NCBI RefSeq assembly: GCF_001858325.1 | Contig: NZ_MBPP01000025.1 | Coordinates: 33,439 to 97,438, forward strand | Source of the DNA: Marinobacter sp. AC-23 | GTDB lineage: Bacteria > Pseudomonadota > Gammaproteobacteria > Pseudomonadales > Oleiphilaceae | Direction of reading: 5' to 3' | Length of the DNA: 64,000 nt | Shown: positions 1-9,055 of the stretch, in pieces | How positions within the stretch are numbered: the first letter of the stretch is position 1 | How the letters are laid out: each line of letters starts with the position of its first letter | Made by a program: the position numbers and the translations under genes | Notes under the pieces: generated by a model | What the model saw: only the letters and a program-made list of their open reading frames with translations | Databases searched by the model: none | What the model was told of the DNA's origin: nothing

Positions 1-607
1 TAATATTGCTGTAAGGCCGTTGGATAGTCCGTGCGCTCGTCGCCGAACATTCCTCGAAAAGCATCGAGAAAATCCTCGCGCAGGCTGAGTCGCCACCAAA
101 GCATATGGGCGATCTCGTGTCGCATGTGGCCTATCATGGTGCGATAGGGTTCCTCCAGCGCTTCACGGCGGGTTACTCGCAGAACAGGGTCTACTTCGGC
201 CACGCTGATGGTCACCTTACCCTGAACATGCCCCATGGGTACTGGGGTGGCACCCTCGGCAAGCATGTGGAACACAGGTGCGCGCCAGGGTCTTCGGGCC
301 GGAACCAGTGCCACCGGCCAAGATTGTCCAGTGCCCAGCGCTTGGCTGCCTCTGTTTGCGCCCAGTTGGGAATGGCGTTGGGAATAGCCGGGTCTGGCGC
401 TAGTTCGGTCATTGCGCAGGATCGACAAAAAGCGCCTTGCTTGGGGGCAATCCAGTTGCAACCGATAATTTCCCGGTTCGCGCAAAAAGGCGGCATAGGC
501 ACGAATTCCCGCGCCTGCGGGTCGTAAGCAACAGGAGTTCCTTCGGCTGTAGCCAGGTTGTCGAACCAGAGTGTGCCGGAGCCTACTGGATTGGAAAAAA
601 CACGCAT
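1..607 (-). pseudogene. Putative zinc-binding metallopeptidase (Peptidase_Mx-like), frameshifted and cut by window edge
   Basis: The N-terminal half (ATG at 607) carries a cysteine-rich zinc-ribbon-like region ending in a CNW...FCRSC motif, as in the family annotated as putative zinc-binding peptidases. The downstream half, in another frame from about position 280 to the window edge, contains HMRHEIAHMLWW, a clear HExxH metalloprotease motif, followed by LREDFLDAFRGMFGDERTDY, typical of the same family. The two halves join if one base is added near 278-283 on the plus strand. The 3' end lies outside the window. The biological role is unknown; members are predicted intracellular proteases. Family assignment is from remembered motifs and is fairly secure. 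Confidence 0.7.
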
Positions 608-782
608 GGATCATGGACTCCAAAGGTATGGCAGGGCGAGCGACCCTTAAAATGATCATTCGATACTTCTCTTCTCCCGGCTTTTTGTCAAATGGTGGGC
701 GCCGCAGGTTTGCTACTATCCTGATACAGTCGGTGAATAGTTTGCGGACCCATAACCACACAAGTAAGAAGGTGCCTTTTCC

Positions 783-1997
783 ATGACGGAACTCAAACAG
801 GTTGCCGGCCTCGCTCCCCGCCAGCTTCTCAACATTGAAGGCCATCTTGACCGTTGCTATATCCAGCCTGGTAAATTGCCCGGCGCATTAACACTGGTGG
901 CCCGGCGCGGAGAGATTGCTTATGTAAAAGCCCAAGGGCTGATGGATGTGGAACGCAACAAGCCGGTGTGCCGTGATACGGTTTTTCGCATCTACTCCAT
1001 GACCAAGCCGATCACGTCTATCGCCATGATGCAGCTTTATGAGCAAGGGCGGTTTTTGCTGGATGATCCAGTGCACAAGTATATTCCGGCCTGGAAAAAT
1101 CGGCGGGTGTATAAAAGCGGTGTCTATCCTGATTTCCTGACCACACCCGCAACCAGCATCATGACCATTCGCGACCTGTTCACCCATATGTCTGGCCTGA
1201 CCTATGGATTTATGAACCGCACGAATGTTGATGCGGCTTACCGGGAATTGAAGCTTGATGGCAGCCGGGATTTGACGATGGAAACACTGGTCGATCAGCT
1301 TGCGGAATTGCCATTGGAGTTTTCGCCGGGCACAGCCTGGAACTATTCCGTCAGCACGGATGTACTGGGCTATCTGGTACAGCTGCTGTCGGGCCAGCCA
1401 TTTGATGAATACCTGCGTGAGCATATCTTTGCCCCCCTGGATATGCCCGACACCGGCTTTCACGTTCGTGATGATCAGCTTGACCGCTTCGCCGCCTGCT
1501 ATCAGTACCAGCCTGGCGATCGGTTCCAGCTGCAGGACGATCCTGAGACATCGCCTTTCCGTCGTAAGGGGAGGTTTTTGTCGGGCGGCGGCGGACTGGT
1601 TTCTACTATTGACGATTATTTCCATTTTGCCCAAGCGCTTTGTCAGGGTGGAGAGTTTCAGGGGCAGCGAATTATTGGTCGCAAGACCCTGGAGTTCATG
1701 CGCAGCAATCATCTGCCGGGGAATCAGGATCTGCCAGGCCTTTCCGTGGGTGCGTTCAGCGAGACGCCCTATGCCGGAAGTGGTTTTGGCCTGGGCTTTT
1801 CTGTCAAAACTGACGTTGCCAAATCCCAGACCAACGGGTCGGTGGGGGAGTACGGTTGGGGTGGTTTGGCGAGCACCAACTTCTTCATCGATCCGGTCGA
1901 AGAGTTGGTGGTGATTTTTATGGCGCAGTTAATTCCTTCGTCGTCCTACCCGATCAGGCAGGAGTTGCGGGCGATCGTTAATGGAGCGTTGGTATGA
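783..1997 (+). CDS. Serine hydrolase of the beta-lactamase/EstB esterase family
   Basis: A 404-residue protein with the class C beta-lactamase-like fold. The catalytic SxxK motif is S72-M-T-K75, the tyrosine motif is Y188-S-V, and a GWGG motif at 358-361 stands where true lactamases have KTG. This combination is typical of EstB-type esterases rather than antibiotic-degrading enzymes. There is no obvious signal peptide, so it is probably cytoplasmic. The ATG at 783 follows a purine-rich stretch (AAGAAGG). It ends 12 bases before the cdaR-type gene and could be co-transcribed with it. Substrate is unknown; short-chain esters or lactones are a guess. Confidence 0.85.
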   Translation: MTELKQVAGLAPRQLLNIEGHLDRCYIQPGKLPGALTLVARRGEIAYVKAQGLMDVERNKPVCRDTVFRIYSMTKPITSIAMMQLYEQGRFLLDDPVHKYIPAWKNRRVYKSGVYPDFLTTPATSIMTIRDLFTHMSGLTYGFMNRTNVDAAYRELKLDGSRDLTMETLVDQLAELPLEFSPGTAWNYSVSTDVLGYLVQLLSGQPFDEYLREHIFAPLDMPDTGFHVRDDQLDRFAACYQYQPGDRFQLQDDPETSPFRRKGRFLSGGGGLVSTIDDYFHFAQALCQGGEFQGQRIIGRKTLEFMRSNHLPGNQDLPGLSVGAFSETPYAGSGFGLGFSVKTDVAKSQTNGSVGEYGWGGLASTNFFIDPVEELVVIFMAQLIPSSSYPIRQELRAIVNGALV

Positions 1998-2009
1998 TGA
2001 GCACGGGCG

Positions 2010-3155
2010 TTGAGGATCGTGATCATTAATCTCGACCACACCACCGCTCAACGCATTGTAGACCGGGCAATGCAGGTTATTGGCCACTCGGTAAATGTGA
2101 TGACCCCAGACGGCGTTATCATCGCGTCAGGAGATCCACTTCGAGTGGGTGAAGTTCATCAGGGCGCGCGGCACGTCGCTCTGCAGGGAGAGTCTCTGTC
2201 GGTTGATGCCGCTAATGCAGAGCACTTCCCCGGGGTTCGCCATGGCGTTAACGTTCCCATCACAGTTGGCCATCAGGTTGTAGCGGTTGTTGGTATTTCT
2301 GGAGAGCCTGCGAAGGTCTTGCCGTTTGCTGATTTGGTGAAGGTTACGGCGGAGCTTATGCTCGAGCAAACGGCTCTGTTGGAAATAGGCCAGCATCGTC
2401 GCCGGCAAATAGAAGACACGCTGTTAGCTTTGATTAATGGCCGTACCGTGCCGCAGAGTTGGCTGGATAGGATCGATGTCGATCTGGTTCAGCCGCGCCT
2501 TGCCTTGATCATCGAACCTGCGCAACTTCCTGGGGCCGATGATTTTGTTATTTCGTTGATGCGGCAGCTGGAACTCAGTGACAAAAGTCTGTTATTGGCA
2601 CAGGTAGCTCCACAGCGGCTTCTTGTACTCGCTCCGGTAAAGCCATCGGGCGCTACAGGGGGGCGATCAATAGCAGAACAGGCATTGTTACGCCTGCAAC
2701 GGAGCTTGTCAGCCACCACTTATATGTCGGTTGTGTTCGCCGCTGGACAGTACATTGAGGGGAGTTTGCAGGGGTGCTACGAATCTGCTCTTGCAACAAT
2801 GACTAACGGCAGACGCGAATCACCGCAAAGCCGGCTCCATTATTACTCGGATGACCCGGTCACCATTTTATGGGAAAGCCTGCATCCTGGCTGGCAGCAA
2901 CAGGAACTGTTGCGACCTTTGCAAGCGCTGCAGACGCACCCCCGTCATCTTGTGTATGTGCGTACTCTGCAAGCGTTTCTTGATGCCAATGGTGATGTGC
3001 AAAGATGTGCGACAGCTCTGCACTTACACCGCAACACCATTCGGTATCGCCTGAAAAGCATTGAACAACTGACCGGGCTATCTCCATTTCGGCTCCCTGA
3101 ACTTCTGCATCTATACCTGGCTCTGAGCTCTGATAGCCTTCCAAGTGATTTTTGA
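2010..3155 (+). CDS. cdaR: Sugar diacid/glycerate-type transcriptional regulator (CdaR family)
   Basis: A 381-residue regulator. Residues about 10-135 match the diacid-recognition domain (the NVMTPDGVIIASGDPLRVGE segment and later TAELMLEQT are typical). The C-terminus has the PucR/CdaR helix-turn-helix with LHLHRNTIRYRLKSIEQLTG. CdaR proteins activate genes for galactarate, glucarate and glycerate use, and here a GntP permease and a glycerate kinase follow directly on the same strand. The listed start is a TTG; a GTG nine bases later (2019) gives a more family-like N-terminus and may be the true start. A perfect palindrome follows its stop codon. Confidence 0.85.
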   Translation: MRIVIINLDHTTAQRIVDRAMQVIGHSVNVMTPDGVIIASGDPLRVGEVHQGARHVALQGESLSVDAANAEHFPGVRHGVNVPITVGHQVVAVVGISGEPAKVLPFADLVKVTAELMLEQTALLEIGQHRRRQIEDTLLALINGRTVPQSWLDRIDVDLVQPRLALIIEPAQLPGADDFVISLMRQLELSDKSLLLAQVAPQRLLVLAPVKPSGATGGRSIAEQALLRLQRSLSATTYMSVVFAAGQYIEGSLQGCYESALATMTNGRRESPQSRLHYYSDDPVTILWESLHPGWQQQELLRPLQALQTHPRHLVYVRTLQAFLDANGDVQRCATALHLHRNTIRYRLKSIEQLTGLSPFRLPELLHLYLALSSDSLPSDF

Positions 3156-3173
3156 TTTGTGCAAGTGCACAAA
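3156..3173. promoter_or_regulatory. Candidate CdaR operator: 8-bp perfect inverted repeat with 2-bp spacer
   Basis: TTTGTGCA-AG-TGCACAAA begins at the base after the cdaR stop codon and lies about 130 bases before the gntP start. A second partial copy of the half-site (TGCACA at 3192-3197) follows. Position and symmetry fit an operator for the neighbouring regulator. That CdaR binds it is inference, since I know no consensus for this family to compare with. Confidence 0.45.
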
Positions 3174-3305
3174 AATTCCCAGCTGAGCTCTTGCACATCA
3201 GGCCTTATGTCTAAAGACGAATCTCCGTTCAGCTTCTATGCTCAGGGTTTGAGCCAGGGCCCTTCACTGGGACAATAATAATTAAAGCGATGCCGGAGAT
3301 TTTCT

Positions 3306-4647
3306 ATGTATATGGTTTTAATTTTAGTCGCTCTTATTGCGTTCATTGTGTTCGCAACGAGCAGATTGCGACTCAATCCTTTTATTACGCTTTTGCTGGC
3401 GTCGTTCATCGCCGCTTTTGCATTTGGCCTGCCTTTCGACTCAATCGAATCAACGATTCGCGGTGGTTTTGGCAAAATTCTCGCTACATTGGCCTTGTTA
3501 TTGTTTTGGGCACCATCATTGGCGTCATCCTTGAGCGCACCGGTGCCGCTATTGTGATGGCGGAAACCATCATTAAGCTTTTGGGGAAGAAATTTCCCAC
3601 CATGACCATGTCTATCGTCGGTTTTATCGTGTCTATTCCGGTGTTTTGTGATTCCGGTTTCGTCATTCTAAACAGCTTGAAACGCTCTATGGCACGAACC
3701 CTGAGCGTATCCCCTGTAGCCATGACGGTGGCGCTTTCTACCGGTTTGTTTGCAACCCATACCCTGGTACCGCCCACACCCGGCCCGATTGCGGCGGCGG
3801 GTAATTTAGGGCTGGAAGACAATCTGGGCCTGGTTATCGGTGTTGGACTCGGTTTTGCGATAATTGCGGCGCTGGCGGGTTTGGTTTGGGCGTATTTTTC
3901 ACGCAACTTGCCCAGCACTGAATTGGAACTGACCGAAGAAGCGTTTCAGGAAGGCAAAGAGCAATACGGCGATCTGCCTGGCCCGTGGAAAGCGTTCGCC
4001 CCTATTTTTGTACCAATCGTCCTGATTTGCCTGGGCTCAGTAGCCAATTACCCCACGGCTCCGCTGGGTGATGGCGCTTTGTATGAAGTGTTGAACTTTC
4101 TAGGCAAGCCATTGAATGCTTTGATGATTGGCCTTGGGTTTGCGTTATTTTTGATTCAGGGTGGCGAAAAACTCAAAGAGTTTGCCCGCCACACTGAAAA
4201 AGGCCTGGTTGTCTCCGCGCCGATCATTCTGATTACCGGTGCCGGTGGTGCATTTGGTGCAGTTCTGGCCGCGACGCCGCTGGGCGATTTTCTTGGCCAG
4301 AACCTGTCTACACTGGGCTTGGGCGTTGTCATGCCGTTTATCGTGGCCGCTGCGCTTAAATCGCGCAAGGCTCTTCAACGGTCGCCTTGGTTACAGCGTC
4401 TGCGTTGGTTGCGCCGTTGCTGCCACAGTTGGGGCTGGACTCAGATATGGGTCGCGTATTAACGGTGATGGCTGTTGGCGCTGGTGCCATGACCGTCTCT
4501 CATGCTAACGATAGCTATTTTTGGGTGGTATCCCAGTTCAGTAAAATGGACGTGGCAACAGCGTATCGCTCACACACGGCTGCAACACTGTTTATGGGGT
4601 TGGTGACAATCAGTGCCGTGTGGCTGGTATCAATGGTGGCGCTGTAA
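3306..4647 (+). pseudogene. GntP-family gluconate/glycerate:H+ permease, two single-base frameshifts
   Basis: Translating 3306-3490, then a second frame to about 4363, then a third frame to 4647 gives one continuous GntP-family permease of about 447 residues with many hydrophobic helices. Hallmarks are VLGTIIGVILERTGAA, FCDSGFVIL and VPPTPGPIAAAGNLG, and a C-terminal AVGAGAMTVSHANDSYFWVV. Each break is repaired by adding one G (near 3491 and near 4363). It sits between cdaR and a glycerate kinase gene, so glycerate or a related acid sugar is the likely substrate. I suspect sequencing error rather than real loss, because every other position is well conserved. Confidence 0.85.
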
Positions 4648-4692
4648 GTGCCGTCAGAGATACTTTAAAGAACTTACCAGTAAGGACGCAGC

Positions 4693-5826
4693 ATGCGCGT
4701 ACTCATTGCCCCAGACTCGTTCAAAGAGTGTCTCACGGCAGAAGCCGTTGCGAGTGCCATTGCCACTGGCTGGGTGCGAGGTGCTCCGGCTGACCACGTG
4801 GTTCAGATTCCTCTGGCAGATGGAGGAGAGGGCACAACCGCCACTCTTGTGAGGGCCATGCGCGGCACACTGCATCGAGCACGTGTAACCGGGCCTTCCG
4901 GTGCCGCTGTCTGCGCCAGTTACGGGCTCATAGAGGATGGCAAAACAGCCATTGTGGAAGTTGCTGAGGCAAGCGGCCTGCACTGTGTGCCCGAGCCTGA
5001 GCGCAATGCAATGACGGCAACCAGTTATGGCACCGGTGAGCTCATCATGGCTGCCCTGAAACACCAGCCAGAAACGCTCATTGTCTGCCTGGGTGGCAGT
5101 GCCACCACCGATGGTGGTGCGGGTTTGCTGCAGGCGATGGGTGCGAAACTGCTGGATGCTTCCGGCCATGACATACCACCCGGTGGTGAGGGACTGCAGC
5201 ATATCAATCACTTTGATCTTGCCGAGGCCAAAGCCTGCGTAGCAGGTATACGGATTGTGGTTGCGTGCGATGTCACCAACATTCTACTTGGGGATTTGGG
5301 TGCGGCGGCGGTGTTCGGGCCGCAAAAAGGAGCTTCACCAGACGAAGTCAAAATACTTGATAGCAACCTTGGCAAATTCGCCCGGTGCGTGGAGAAAAGC
5401 GGTTACGACATAAGTAGCTTTGCAGGAAGTGGCGCTGCCGGCGGTATTGGCGGCGCTGTCGCCGGCATCCTCGGAGGGGTTCTGAAGCCCGGGATTGAGC
5501 TGGTGATGTCGGCCGTGGATATGGACGCGCACATGCAGGACAGCGATCTGGTGATCACGGCCGAAGGTGCGATTGATGGGCAAAGCGCATCGGGGAAAAC
5601 GCCCACGGGCGTGGCTAAACTGGCGCAACGCTACCAGGTGCCTGTTATTGGCCTGGCTGGAAAGTTGGGGGAAGGCGATATGACCGCCATTCATAACGCA
5701 GGCATTACGGCGGTTTTCCCGATCGCCCCGGGGCCGATCAGCAAAGACGATGCCATCGCTAACGCCGTGCACTATCTTGAGAACACGGCCGAGCAGCTGG
5801 CCAGGCTTATTTCGGGGCTGAAATAA
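4693..5826 (+). CDS. garK: Glycerate kinase
   Basis: A 377-residue protein beginning MRVLIAPDSFKECLTA with PLADGGEGT shortly after, and containing CLGGSATTDGGAGLLQAMGA and TAEGAIDGQSASGKTP. These are diagnostic of the type-1 glycerate kinase family (GarK/GlxK), which phosphorylates D-glycerate with ATP, usually to 2-phosphoglycerate. The length matches the family. It starts 45 bases after the permease stop and is probably in one operon with cdaR and gntP, completing uptake, phosphorylation and entry into lower glycolysis. The exact phosphorylation position cannot be read from the sequence. Confidence 0.93.
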   Translation: MRVLIAPDSFKECLTAEAVASAIATGWVRGAPADHVVQIPLADGGEGTTATLVRAMRGTLHRARVTGPSGAAVCASYGLIEDGKTAIVEVAEASGLHCVPEPERNAMTATSYGTGELIMAALKHQPETLIVCLGGSATTDGGAGLLQAMGAKLLDASGHDIPPGGEGLQHINHFDLAEAKACVAGIRIVVACDVTNILLGDLGAAAVFGPQKGASPDEVKILDSNLGKFARCVEKSGYDISSFAGSGAAGGIGGAVAGILGGVLKPGIELVMSAVDMDAHMQDSDLVITAEGAIDGQSASGKTPTGVAKLAQRYQVPVIGLAGKLGEGDMTAIHNAGITAVFPIAPGPISKDDAIANAVHYLENTAEQLARLISGLK

Positions 5827-5913
5827 GCCTCCCGCCACAGCAGTAAAAGTTTGAGCCCGGTTCTATGCCATAATGGCGGCAAGTATTTAGTGGGTTTAAA
5901 GCGAGGTAATGTA

Positions 5914-6762
5914 ATGAAGCTGTTTAAAAGTACAAGAATGAAAACGTTGGCGTTGGTGCTAGGTGTAACGGCCGCTGCTAGCGTGGTTCAGGCCGGAACC
6001 CTTGGAGATAGGATTGAAGACGGCGAGACGATCCGCATCGGATTTGCCGCAGCACCACCCTGGGCTTACGCTGGGGACGATGGCTCAGCCAAAGGTTTTG
6101 TCAACGGCATCACCATTGATGTACTCAAGCGCATGGGCTACACCAATATCGAACCTGTTCTGACCGATTGGTCCAGCCTGATTCCCAGCCTGAAAGCGCG
6201 TCGCGTGGACATAGTGACGGGCGGTATGTACATCATTAAAAAGCGCTGTGAAAACATGGATTTTTCAGATCCAATTGGTGCTTTCGGTGATACCTTTGTG
6301 GTGCCCAAGGGCAACCCTAAAAATCTTGAAACCTATCAGGATCTGATTGACCAGAACCTGACCATGGTTGCGCCTTCCGGTTACAACACACTGACGGATG
6401 CCAAAGATGCCGGCGTTCCTGGCAGCGATATCAGGGAAGTGCCCGGCACGACGGAAGCCCTAGCTGCCTTGCGTACAGGCCGTACCGATGCGGTTCCGAT
6501 TAACGTGTTGGAAGCCAAGCACGCTGCAGACCTGGATGAAAGTTTCGATATTTCAGATCCCGAGGTTTTCGTAGGCCGTGAAAAGCAGGTTGTGGGTGTC
6601 GGTTTTCGCGCCGAAGACAGTGCGTTTCGTGAGGCATTCAACAAAGCCCTGAAGGATTACATGGGCTCTGATGAAATGATGGCAACCGTTACGCCCGATG
6701 AGTACATCAAGGCGTTCTTGCCTACAGGGCAAACAACGGAAGCGGCCTGTAAATCCAACTAG
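5914..6762 (+). CDS. Periplasmic amino-acid/ectoine-type ABC transporter substrate-binding protein
   Basis: About 282 residues. The ATG at 5914 follows GCGAGG and gives a signal peptide (MKLFKSTRMKTLALVLGV...VVQA) with cleavage near residue 24. The mature part is a family-3 solute-binding protein: ETIRIGFAAAPPWAY, SLIPSLKARRVDIVTGGMY, DFSDPI and PGTTEALAALRTGRTDAVP. It faces tail-to-tail an ABC ATPase/permease set resembling EhuACD, so it is probably the EhuB-equivalent receptor for ectoine/hydroxyectoine or another compatible solute or amino acid. It is transcribed separately from its membrane partners. Substrate is inferred only from the neighbours. Confidence 0.8.
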   Translation: MKLFKSTRMKTLALVLGVTAAASVVQAGTLGDRIEDGETIRIGFAAAPPWAYAGDDGSAKGFVNGITIDVLKRMGYTNIEPVLTDWSSLIPSLKARRVDIVTGGMYIIKKRCENMDFSDPIGAFGDTFVVPKGNPKNLETYQDLIDQNLTMVAPSGYNTLTDAKDAGVPGSDIREVPGTTEALAALRTGRTDAVPINVLEAKHAADLDESFDISDPEVFVGREKQVVGVGFRAEDSAFREAFNKALKDYMGSDEMMATVTPDEYIKAFLPTGQTTEAACKSN

Positions 6763-6779
6763 GTTAATGGCCTAGTTGG
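6755..6779. terminator. Bidirectional hairpin spanning the stop codons of convergent genes
   Basis: CCAACTAGG (6755-6763), loop TTAATGG, then CCTAGTTGG (6771-6779) is a perfect 9-bp stem. The plus-strand stop TAG (6760-6762) and the minus-strand stop TAG (6772-6774) lie in opposite arms. No U-tract follows on either side, so it may act as a mutual 3'-end stabiliser rather than a classical terminator. Confidence 0.5.
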
Positions 6780-7590
6780 CGTCCAAAACCGCACTCAGGA
6801 ACTGCTGAGTGCGGTCGTTCTGGGGGCTGTCCAGCAGTATTTTTGGCGCTCCCTGCTCTTCAATCTGACCCGCAAAGAAGAAGCAAATTCGGTCTGAAAT
6901 TTCCCGAGCAAAGCCAATTTGGTGCGTGACCATCAGCATGGTCAGGTTGTGCTGATCCACCAGGCTGCGGATAACGCTGGTTACTTCGCTGATGACCTCA
7001 GGGTCCAGTGCGGAAGTGACTTCGTCAAACAGCATTACTTTGGGGCGCATAGCAAGCGCGCGGGCGATGGCTACCCGTTGTTGTTGCCCACCAGATAACC
7101 GAGAAGGGTGCTGATCGCGCTTCTCCGCCATGCCGACCATATCCAGAAGTTCCAGTGCACGCTTCTCGGCCTTTTCTTTAGACAACCCCAACACCTGTAT
7201 TGGCCCTTCCATGCAGTTGCCAAGAGCCGTCATGTGGGGAAACAAGTTGAAGTGCTGAAAACACATACCTATCTTGGAGCGGATCTTGCGCAAATGAGCC
7301 GCACTGGCACGCACAAGGCGACCATTCTTCTCCATATGGGTCAGCGGTTCGCCGTCTACGTAGATCACACCGCTGTCGATGGTTTCCAGTGTCATCAGCA
7401 TGCGCAGCACGGTTGTTTTGCCCGAGCCTGAAGGGCCAATGATGGTCACCATTTCGCCTTCTGCAACGTCCAAATTCAAGCCGTCGAGTACGGTCAGCTG
7501 ACCGTATTTTTTGGTCACATTCTGAAACCGAACCATGGGCACATTATCGCCCTCAAGCTTCAGGGGGTAGTCGCTCATATCGTATTTCAT
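6772..7590 (-). CDS. ehuA: ABC transporter ATP-binding protein, EhuA-like
   Basis: A 272-residue polar-amino-acid-type ATPase with Walker A GPSGSGKTT, Q-loop QHFNLF, signature LSGGQQQRVAIARALA, Walker B VMLFDEVTSALDP and switch His in MLMVTHQIGFA. The insertion YVDGEPLTHMEKNGRLVRA after the Walker A region is characteristic, as I recall, of ectoine/hydroxyectoine EhuA ATPases. Its ATG overlaps the stop of the upstream permease (ATGA), indicating coupled translation. It energises import with the two permeases encoded at 7587-8927. The family is certain; the ectoine assignment is moderate. Confidence 0.8.
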   Translation of the reverse strand: MKYDMSDYPLKLEGDNVPMVRFQNVTKKYGQLTVLDGLNLDVAEGEMVTIIGPSGSGKTTVLRMLMTLETIDSGVIYVDGEPLTHMEKNGRLVRASAAHLRKIRSKIGMCFQHFNLFPHMTALGNCMEGPIQVLGLSKEKAEKRALELLDMVGMAEKRDQHPSRLSGGQQQRVAIARALAMRPKVMLFDEVTSALDPEVISEVTSVIRSLVDQHNLTMLMVTHQIGFAREISDRICFFFAGQIEEQGAPKILLDSPQNDRTQQFLSAVLDAN

Positions 7591-8258
7591 CGAGTCAGTC
7601 CCATTTTGCGGCGCAATGCCTTGTCGAATCGCCGGATGAGCCAGGCAGTTGGCAGCGATATGGCCAGGAAGATAAGGCCGACGATTGTGTAGGGTTCCAG
7701 ATAGCGAAAGTTATCGGCGCCAATGGAATTGGCAGTGTGCATCAGTTCAGCCACCCCGATAACGGACAGCATTGGCGTGTCCTTGAGTATGCCAACCAAA
7801 TAGTTGCCCATACCCGCCAATGCTGGCGGAAGTGCCTGTGGAATAATGATGCGGCGATAGGTTTGGACCGTTGACAGGTTGATGGCCCGAGCGGCCTCCC
7901 ACTGACCTTTAGGCACGTTTTCGATACCGCCCCGATACACTTCGGAAAGATAGGCAGCGTAATGCAGGCCGATGGCGATGAGGCCCGCCGCCCAAGGTGA
8001 CAGGCGCAAACCGAACTGGGGGCCAACGTAATAGATAAAGAAGATCTGCAAGAGCAGTGGCGTGGAGCGGACAAACTCCACCAGTTCGCGCACGATAAAA
8101 GTTAGCGTGCGCGAAGGTGTGCGTTGTGCCAGCGCGAATACCAACCCCAGCACCACCGCCACAAGATAGCCGCCACCGGCTGCCACTAGCGTATTGCCCG
8201 CTGCTGCGATCAGGCGGGGCAAAATTTCCCAGGTAAAATCCAGTTTCCAGTCAAGCAT
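7587..8258 (-). CDS. ehuD: ABC transporter permease, EhuD-like
   Basis: A 223-residue inner-membrane permease of the His/Glu/Gln/Arg/opine family, with about five transmembrane helices and the EAA loop VPKGQWEAARAINLSTVQTY followed by RRIIIPQALPPALAGMGN. EhuD-like features include the DFTWEILPRL start and the SVIGVAELMHTANSIGA segment. It begins three bases downstream of the preceding permease stop and overlaps the ATPase gene by ATGA. It forms the heteromeric channel with the product of 8262-8927. Confidence 0.8.
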   Translation of the reverse strand: MLDWKLDFTWEILPRLIAAAGNTLVAAGGGYLVAVVLGLVFALAQRTPSRTLTFIVRELVEFVRSTPLLLQIFFIYYVGPQFGLRLSPWAAGLIAIGLHYAAYLSEVYRGGIENVPKGQWEAARAINLSTVQTYRRIIIPQALPPALAGMGNYLVGILKDTPMLSVIGVAELMHTANSIGADNFRYLEPYTIVGLIFLAISLPTAWLIRRFDKALRRKMGLTR

Positions 8259-8261
8259 GAG

Positions 8262-8927
8262 TTACATTCGTCCGATTTTGCGGGCCATAACCCGTTCCAG
8301 CCAGCGCATAACGGGCGTCACCATAAAGCGCGCAAAAATATAGTAGATGACAAGCGCGGTACCGAACGCCTGGGCTGACAGGTAAGTGTTGTTGTTGATC
8401 TGGCGGGTTTCAAACATCAGATCGGCGACCGAAATCAGGGCAACCAGGGCGGTGCCTTTCAGAATCTCGACCATCAGATTTCCCCAGGGTGGCAGTATGG
8501 TGACCAGCGCCTGCGGCAAAATGATCCTCCGCATGCGGGCTGCGGGTGACATATTCAGAGCCAGTGCGGCTTCCCACTGGCCCTTGGGAACGGATTGGAT
8601 CGAGCCACGAACCAGTTCCGCACCGTAGGCCCCATAGCAGAGCCCGACGGTGACAAAGCCTGCGGTGAACTTCTCCAGAGTGAATCCAAAGAGCGGCAGA
8701 ACAAAGTAAAACCAATAGAGCTGCACCAAAAGCGACGTGCCGCGGAAAAGCTCAATATAGACGGTGGCTGTGGCACGCACGGTTTTCGAGTGCGACATCT
8801 TCATCAGCCCTGAGATAAGTGCGGCGATAATTGCCACCAGAACGGCTAGCCCGAACTGCCCCAGAGTGATCAGCGTGCCGTCGAGGAAGCGGTCGCTGTA
8901 GGTAGTGAGAAAATCCAAATAGGGCAT
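8262..8927 (-). CDS. ehuC: ABC transporter permease, EhuC-like
   Basis: A 221-residue permease, first gene of the three-gene minus-strand operon. It has multiple transmembrane helices, ELFRGTSLLVQLYWFYFVLP, and the coupling loop VPKGQWEAALALNMSP followed by RRIILPQALVTILPPWGN. Pairing of two such permeases with one ATPase is typical of amino-acid and ectoine importers. The promoter should lie in 8928-9055, a 128-base stretch shared with the end of kup, where I see no strong element. Confidence 0.8.
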   Translation of the reverse strand: MPYLDFLTTYSDRFLDGTLITLGQFGLAVLVAIIAALISGLMKMSHSKTVRATATVYIELFRGTSLLVQLYWFYFVLPLFGFTLEKFTAGFVTVGLCYGAYGAELVRGSIQSVPKGQWEAALALNMSPAARMRRIILPQALVTILPPWGNLMVEILKGTALVALISVADLMFETRQINNNTYLSAQAFGTALVIYYIFARFMVTPVMRWLERVMARKIGRM

Positions 8928-9055
8928 CGTTACGCTTGGTCTCTGGCTCGTTGCGGGCCGGTTTCAGTTTCTGTAATGCTGTCAAATAAAGCACGGCATT
9001 GTTGCATAAATTCGACGGCGAAGGTTACTGCTCTAAACGTTTTGTGTCTAAGTAT

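Noticed and set aside
888..1712. Long minus-strand open frame of 274 codons
   Set aside because: It lies fully inside the beta-lactamase-family gene, has no recognisable motif and reads as the antisense of well-conserved codons.
4654..5211. 185-codon minus-strand open frame over the glycerate kinase gene
   Set aside because: Antisense of a conserved kinase with no start context or motifs.
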